Assembly (NCBI GenBank): GCA_039707465.1 | Contig: CM077643.1 | Coordinates: forward strand, 317,941,919-318,005,918 | DNA length: 64,000 nt | Direction of reading: 5' to 3' | DNA from: Rhabdophis nuchalis | Lineage: Eukaryota; Chordata; Lepidosauria; Squamata; Natricidae | Part shown: one piece after another, positions 58,076 to 64,000 of the stretch | How the letters are laid out: every line of letters begins with the position of its first letter | How positions within the stretch are numbered: the stretch's first letter is position 1 | Position numbers and translations under genes: made by a program | Notes under the pieces: model-generated | Told to the model about the DNA's origin: nothing | Database searches by the model: none | What the model saw: the letters and a program-made list of their open reading frames with translations, nothing else

Positions 58076-58150
58076 AGTAGTGGGATTTTTAAAAAATTAT
58101 TATCGGGTCTGTGGGCATGGTCTGTGGGCATGGTCTGTGGACGTGGCAGG
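58076..58150. mobile_element. hAT-like terminus fragment
   Basis: cagtagtgggatttttaaaaaattattatcggg resembles the ends at 18354 and 60432. A 14-bp tggtctgtgggca unit is repeated inside. No other end identified. Confidence 0.5.
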
Positions 58151-58159
58151 GGAAGTTAA

Positions 58160-60423
58160 AATAGGGAAGTTAGAATAGTTAAAATACATTTTTTGGAAAT
58201 TTTTATTGAATTCTTGAAGATAATTATCTTATTAGATATTAATTATTCTGGGGAAAACCTGAAACCTGTTATGTTTCAACAAAGGAGTAATTTGCTTGGG
58301 AATTGAAACCAAGTGAGCTGGCAAGATAGAATCCCATTTCAACCTGTTTAGACTGCCCACTACTTAGAACGAAGTTGAACAGATTTCCTGCCTTGTGGTG
58401 ATGGCGTAATGCTAGCGAGACAGCATTTAACAATAATGGAGAACGTCTATCTCATTTTCATTCCTCCTGGAGTTAAAAAAAATAAATCCCAACATGATGT
58501 CCTAAAACACTTCTGCTGTGAGCCAGCTATTAATTTCAGAAAAGTTCTTAATATTACTTTGTCAAGTGCTTTTGGTTTGTTTTAAAGCACAATTGGAATT
58601 AAATAGGAAAAGCAATAGGAGATCCAAATTATAAGATGGAAGAATAGCCACCTTTGTAATTTCTTTGTTAACAGTTCTTTGAATGCTAGGGTGGATTTCA
58701 ACAACAACAATAACAAAAATACATAATGATACATATTTCATCCCATTTTTCTTTCAAAAGATAGTGTACAAGGTTCTTGATGCTTCATTTCATTTTAAAA
58801 ACAATACTATGAAATAAGCCAAGTCAAAAGAGAGTGGCTGGAACAAGATCACTGTGAATAACACTACAGTACAACACTACACTGTCTAACATTAGGTTAC
58901 AAATTCAAATAATGTGATTTCTGTTTCTCACATTATTTGAGGAAATAAAATATACTGTTCAGCAATCTTCCTCATGAACTCTCTTCAGCTTGGTCAAACA
59001 GCTAATCTATTATAGTCTCATATTAGGTCAACTGAGTTCATGAGTGAAAAATCAAAGAAAACTAGAGGGCTGCAATCAACTCAGACTGACTACAAACAAC
59101 AGCACGACAAAGTAGCAACAATGGTGTAATGGAATATCTGCAAGAAATACCATTTACTTGCAAGCAAGAACCGGTCATAAGTCACTTTCTTTAGAGTCTC
59201 TGTAACTTTGAACAATCACTAAATGAACTGTTGTAAGTCAAGGACTATGTACAGGTGAAACAAGAGCTGGGATGATGTGAGAATGCTTCCCCCTTCTGTC
59301 ATTTTTCAATGGCAATTAACAAAATCATTAAGATTGCTTCTTAGAGGTTGAGTAAGCAGTCAGTTTCACAAATAAATGAGATGGATATTGTTGCAAATTG
59401 CTTGGATTCAGCAAATAAACAAATAAGAGTTAAAGGAGGACTGATAAAATGGATGAAGAGCTTCTACAGCCACCCTGGGCTTTGCTGCTAGAAATAAACC
59501 AGAATGATGTCTCTGACACTTGATACATGCAATCTAAATGTGTTTGGATTTTGTTTTATGATATAGTTGGTGTGAAAGAGATTGCCTAGGGAGTTAAGAA
59601 ACTTATTTAACCATTTACTACTGTGCTGTCTTTTGAATACCCAAATAAAAATTAGTACTACTGGGAATAGTGACAGAAGTGTGAACTGTATCAGTACTTG
59701 ATAAAACATCCATTAAGATAGTCACACTGCATGGTGTTTCTTGGCACCAATCCCAACTTTATCAGAATCCAAGGGACTTATCGAGTTCTTATGAGTCCTG
59801 ACTATCCAGGTGTGTCCCCCCCTCCCCCCCCCGTAATCATGCTAGCTGGTACCAAGCGTCAACAGAGGCATATTTTCTTGCTGGTTAAACATGTCAGTCT
59901 TTTGTGCCTAGTGATTAAAGCAAGAGATTGGCCTGATGAATAGCAATGAAGATGGAGGAACTGTGTGCAATAGACTTTGGAAAATCAAATTAATATTTTT
60001 ACACGTAAAACAAAGTAAAAAAGCAATTCGATAACAGCAAAGCCAGATCCTTAACGGTTTAAGGGAACATTCAGAATAGAAAAATATTCTTGCTCATACA
60101 AATCTGGGTCAAAATAAACATTGGAGAGGAGCACCAATCTTTATCCCTCTAAATATATATTCAGTGCTGCAGAAAGACCAAAGGGAGCATTATTTAAGGG
60201 TGAAGAGGTTTCTTATAATATATTAAACTGTGGATATACCTGTTATCCCTGAACAAGACTTCTACATATAATATTTCGATTTCTCTTGAATATGCAGCAG
60301 GCATTCTAGTGATTCTTTTACATATAGAAATGATACACAGAATTGCTTCTGTTTCAACATAAACATTACATAAGCAATCCAGAGCTATTGGATTAAATCC
60401 CTGCCTCACTTCAACATGTGATC
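58160..60423. other. No gene recognised; one MITE remnant
   Basis: AT-rich. At about 59165-59260 a right-end remnant of the 19021 MITE family (cggtcataagtcactttc...gtaagtcaaggactatgtac). Nothing else recognised. Confidence 0.5.
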
Positions 60424-60431
60424 ATATGTAT

Positions 60432-60823
60432 CAGTGGTGAGATTCCAATAATTTAACAACCGGTTTGCCCAGGGTCAGGTTGGCTGTTGTGGGAAGCGTG
60501 GCCCATCCCCATCCTCTAGCTCCACTGCACATGCAGGATGAGCCTCCCGTGACATGGGTGAGCAGTTTGTTAAATTACCCTCACCCTCCATGGGCACTGC
60601 ACTGCAATGAAGAAATGGGAAATGGAGTGGCCGGCATGATGGAAGGAGGAGGAGCAGTGAGAAGAAAGAGGGAAAATGGCCTTTTCCTTCCCTCACGTCA
60701 GCTGCTCCTTTGCCCATTTCTCCATTGCAGTGCAGCACCCAGGATTCACTTTGATAGTGGGGGCTGGGTAATTTAACAACCAGTTTGCCTGAACTGGTGC
60801 GAACTACTTAAATGCCACCACTG
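60432..60823. mobile_element. hAT non-autonomous element
   Basis: 392 bp; left end cagtggtgagattccaataa and right end ...ttaaatgccaccactg, with duplications atatgtat (60424-60431) and atgtgtat (60824-60831), 7 of 8. Subterminal aatttaacaacc occurs near both ends. The frames inside are compositional. Confidence 0.8.
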
Positions 60824-61039
60824 ATGTGTATATTACATACAGTTTTGAACCAAAAGAGTCAAATGCAATTAGCATGCAAAATATATATATCTTTTCATTG
60901 CTACAGGAGAAGAACAAGGAAAATGATTTGTGACTTTAGTTATTCCGGAAAATGGGTTATAAAGTTATGTTGTTTCTGCCCATCCATTATGAATCAGTAG
61001 AGTGACTCACAAGTCCCATCAATTAAACTGTGTCATCTT

Positions 61040-61500
61040 GTGAGACCTTGGAAGTCCACTTTCTCTGTTGCGGCGCCTGTCCTTTAAAATAATGTCCCAC
61101 TAAAGATGTGGATAGCCACCACCCTGTTAAAAATCTGGATATTCTCCTAAACCTTGGGATAAAGTTGTGGAGGGGTAGCTTATGTTGCTATGTCTGTTGA
61201 ATGCCTGGGTTGGGTGTCCTGTTATTCTGGTTGGCCACAGCCTTTGTGATTTGTATCTCTACATATTTTTCTTTTTCATTTGCAGGCTGTCCAGATTTGA
61301 TACAGTGTTGGGTGGCCTTTCAATGTGGATTAAAAAAGTAAAGTTAGTAAATACATCCAGTTTTTTGCGATATTTATTATAGTGGCCTTTTATGTTTGCT
61401 GTTTTTATATTTTCACTTTTTATTTATTGTTGTGCATCATCCAGAGTCACCTTGAGTGAGATGGGTGGGTATATATATTTGATAACTAAATAAATTAATA
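61040..61500 (+). mobile_element. Old L2-like LINE 3' end
   Basis: ctctgttgcggcgcctgtcc resembles the L2 string encoding SVAGPALWN. About 380 bp later an L2/MIR-like tail appears (gtgcatcatccagagtcacc...gtgggtatatatatttgataac) with aaataaat. Strongly diverged. Confidence 0.5.
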
Positions 61501-61504
61501 TATA

Positions 61505-62245
61505 CATAAATATCATGCTTAACTAAACTGTGTTCCTGTGAGTTTTATATGTATATGCAAGCATAGTTTCTCATACAAATGGTCTATAATGTTATTTTAT
61601 AATTGCAGCCTGTCTCAGCTTTGGGGAACACTATTTTACATGCTCTACTGCTGTGTCAATGCCACCTAACTTCTATAACATTACTGCAATTTATTAGTAT
61701 AATCAATAATTATTTTTCACATTAACAGTACTGACAGATACAGAATTCTGTTATGGCAACAAAAGAATACATAATTTCCTTTCATCCTTTTTTTAATTAA
61801 AGGGATAACATATTCTAAATATTTAATATTAAGCCAGTTATTTAATCTATCATCAGGGAAAAATGATCTAATATATGTAGTTTGGCTTTTGACAACAAAA
61901 ATATTTTAGCGTAATTGTTATACATTTTGGTAATGCATATTATTTCAAATTTATTTATTAATATTTATTTATTTCAGTTTCAAATTATGAATCTGTCCCA
62001 TAGAGGATAGAAAATGAAGAATGGATAAGGCATTGAAATGATGCTCATAAAAAGGCTGTTTACATTGCTAGCAGCTAAAAAACTGAATTAAAGGGTGAAA
62101 GCTCTCAAGACTTCTAGGATGACCATCCATGCATTTCAAAATGTTTTGGGAACATATTCTTAATCATTTACCATGTAAACCTGATTTGTTAAGGCACCAG
62201 GCTAGAAAACAGGGGGCTGTAAGTTCAAATCCCATCTCAAACATA
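61505..62245. other. No gene recognised
   Basis: AT-rich; no feature recognised. Confidence 0.5.
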
Positions 62246-62246
62246 C

Positions 62247-62664
62247 AATAATACAATAGCAGAGTTGGAAGGGACCTTGGAGGTCATCTAGTCCAACTCC
62301 CTGCCTAGGCAGGAAACCCTATACCATTTCAGACAAATGGCTATCCAACATCTTCTTGAAGACTTCCAGTGTTGGGGCATTCACAACTTCTGGAGGCAAT
62401 TTCTGTTCCACTGATTAATTGTCCTAACTGTCAGGAAATTTCTCCTCAGTTCTAAGTTGCTTCTCTCCTTGATTAGTTTCCACCTGTTGCTTCCTATTCT
62501 GCCCTCAGGTGCCTTGGAGAATAGTTTGACTCCCTCTTCTTTGTGGCAACCCCTGAGATATTGGAACACTGCTATCATGTCTCCCCTAGTCCTTCTTTTT
62601 ATTAAACTAGACATACCCAGTTCCTGCAACCGTTCTTCATATGTTTTAGTCTCCAGTCCCCTAA
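62247..62664 (-). mobile_element. CR1 LINE 3' end
   Basis: Minus-strand CR1 with tail aatacaatagcagagttgg, 3' UTR (ctagtccaactccctgcct), and an ORF2 C terminus in a mostly open frame (IRGLETKTYEERLQELGMSS, RTRGDMIAVFQYLRGCHKEE, LELRRNFLTVRTINQWN). 5' truncated. Confidence 0.88.
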
Positions 62665-62679
62665 TGAACCATGAAAGAC

Positions 62680-63975
62680 AACTTGGTGACTTCAGGCCAG
62701 TCACTCTCTATTCACCCAACCCACCTCACAGAATTGTTGTTGTGGGGAAATAGTAGTATTAGGTACGTTCACCACTTTTAAGTTATTTATACAAAAATAA
62801 TAAAGGGAGATATAAAGAAAGGGAGGGAGAGAGGGAGGGAGGAAGGAAGAACTGTGTGATGCTGTGTTGATTTTCCTTGGAACAATAAGTTTTGACGTTG
62901 AGTTTTATTGGATCAACATCCTTCCTTTCAACACTTCTGAAGTGTACTTTGCGCGTATTTTTGAAGGACTGTGCTGTTATATTTTTCTAAATGCATTATG
63001 AGTACCACAGCTTTAAGGAAACATCATTTTCAAGGCCAAGAGGCAGACTTAAAAATATTATCTGGATGTCCTAAATTTTCTTATTTTTTCCCCTTGAAGA
63101 ATATTGTTATCCGACGGCACTGTTAGTGACAGAATAAAAATAAACAGAGGCAATCCCTTTGTGTGCCCATTCCATTCCAGTTCTTTTCTGACCCTGGTTA
63201 TTTAAAAAACTGTTCATTCAGCAGAGTCGTTTAACCTGCATTAATCTTCATTGATTTACTCAAAACATACAAACCATTTTACTTACTTGACTCTTTTTCT
63301 ATCCCTGCCTCTACCCTCCCTCCCTTTGAACCTATTTAAAGAGAGTGTTGCTAACAAAATAATGAATCTTTGGCTTCGGATCCTTTACCATTTTGCTGAC
63401 TGCTAGGAGTTTTAAAAAGTGTCAATGCTCTTGCCTTGTCATTTGCACAATCCAACTCTTCACCGCAACCACTGAGATCAGCAATTTTGCAAGCCAATTC
63501 AAGCTAGGCATTCTGGGACAGGTATATTCTCCATGACAAAGTGCACTGCAATCTTAAGTTAAACTTGCTTATTGGAATCTATAGGATTCTCCCCTGTTAA
63601 GATAAGATTCAGGGTCAGCAATAAGAACGTCAGAGGTTTCCCTCACACACACCAAATTTCAACTGACTCATGTAGAATTATTTGGAGCATGCATTTTTCT
63701 TACCCCACAACCCAGTCCGTTTCTTGGCTCACACACTATTTTCCTCATTTCTGATTCAGGAAGCAGGCCAGCTCCGCATCCTGGAGTGGGACACAAAACT
63801 CCACCCATCTGCAGAACGTATTCTTCTGCGCCATAGCCTTGGTAACGATTATACTGGAAGAAAGAAAAACCAGGCTCTAATAAGTCAACTTTAGAAATTT
63901 AAAATCTCTCATTAATGAATTCAGTTAATCTGGGCAACAATTATTTCATATTAAGGTGCCAGGAGTTTTTCACAA
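62680..63975. other. No gene recognised
   Basis: AT-rich with a small GGGA/GGAA purine patch near 62820-62850. Confidence 0.5.
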
Positions 63976-63979
63976 AAGA

Positions 63980-64000
63980 ATAATGGAGTTGAAAGGGACT
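63980..64000 (-). mobile_element. CR1 3' end at window edge
   Basis: aataatggagttgaaaggga matches the start of the inverted CR1 3' UTR (cagagttggaagggacc) of the other copies. The rest lies beyond the window. Confidence 0.55.

Noticed and set aside
60465..60776. 103-codon ORF as a host gene
   Set aside because: It lies wholly inside the hAT element at 60432-60823 and has no recognisable domain.

Overview
This is a stretch of vertebrate nuclear DNA, most likely from a squamate reptile and quite possibly a snake. The evidence is the repeat content: an ACA-Sauria-type SINE, two copies of a tRNA-derived squamate SINE, CR1 LINEs with pentamer tails, abundant L2-clade LINEs, and one LINE tail that runs into TTCTA pentamers (AATAG type), as reported for snake CR1/L3 elements. 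I found no host protein-coding gene, rRNA or genuine tRNA gene. The window is intergenic or deep intronic and is dominated by mobile elements inserted into one another. Species and family names are from memory of repeat families, not from a search.

Layout. 1-10 kb: old AT-rich DNA with small hAT and TA-target (Tc1/mariner-like) MITEs, a CR1 3' end, a Sauria SINE and a palindromic element near 7.9 kb. 10.3-15.3 kb: a three-level nest of SINE, hAT (10432-15238, 8-bp TSD) and L2 LINE. 17-19.4 kb: L2 3' end, hAT and MITE. 20.6-24.8 kb: two nearly identical hAT elements in opposite orientation, each with its own 8-bp TSD, one inside a SINE with a CR1-like tail and one inside a CR1 LINE. 25.9-27.5 kb: a composite TA-MITE with a long purine repeat. 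27.6-31 kb: palindromic element, MITE, minisatellite and hAT. 31.2-33.6 kb: 5'-truncated L2 with an open 703-codon reading frame. 35.6-43.7 kb: a second nest, a CR1 LINE split by an L1-like element carrying ORF1 only, itself split by a Ty3/gypsy chromovirus with both LTRs. 44.8-47.2 kb: L2 fragment, TTA microsatellites, MITE. 48.5-53 kb: a full-length L2 LINE with a GC-rich leader and an uninterrupted 1093-codon endonuclease/reverse-transcriptase ORF. 53-55 kb: two more MITEs around a hammerhead-ribozyme motif and a perfect 27-bp inverted repeat. 55-64 kb: AT-rich DNA with CR1, SINE, hAT and old LINE remnants.

How the parts relate. The autonomous retrotransposons (L2, CR1, L1, chromovirus) encode or encoded their own replication enzymes. 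The SINEs and the ORF1-only L1 would depend on LINE enzymes, and the hAT and TA elements on transposases not encoded here. Intact target-site duplications let several insertion orders be read directly. The strongest observations are the hammerhead motif at 54214-54254, the CR1-L1-chromovirus nest, the chromovirus self-priming signal (11-nt complementarity between LTR and primer-binding site), the inverted hAT pair, and the intact L2.
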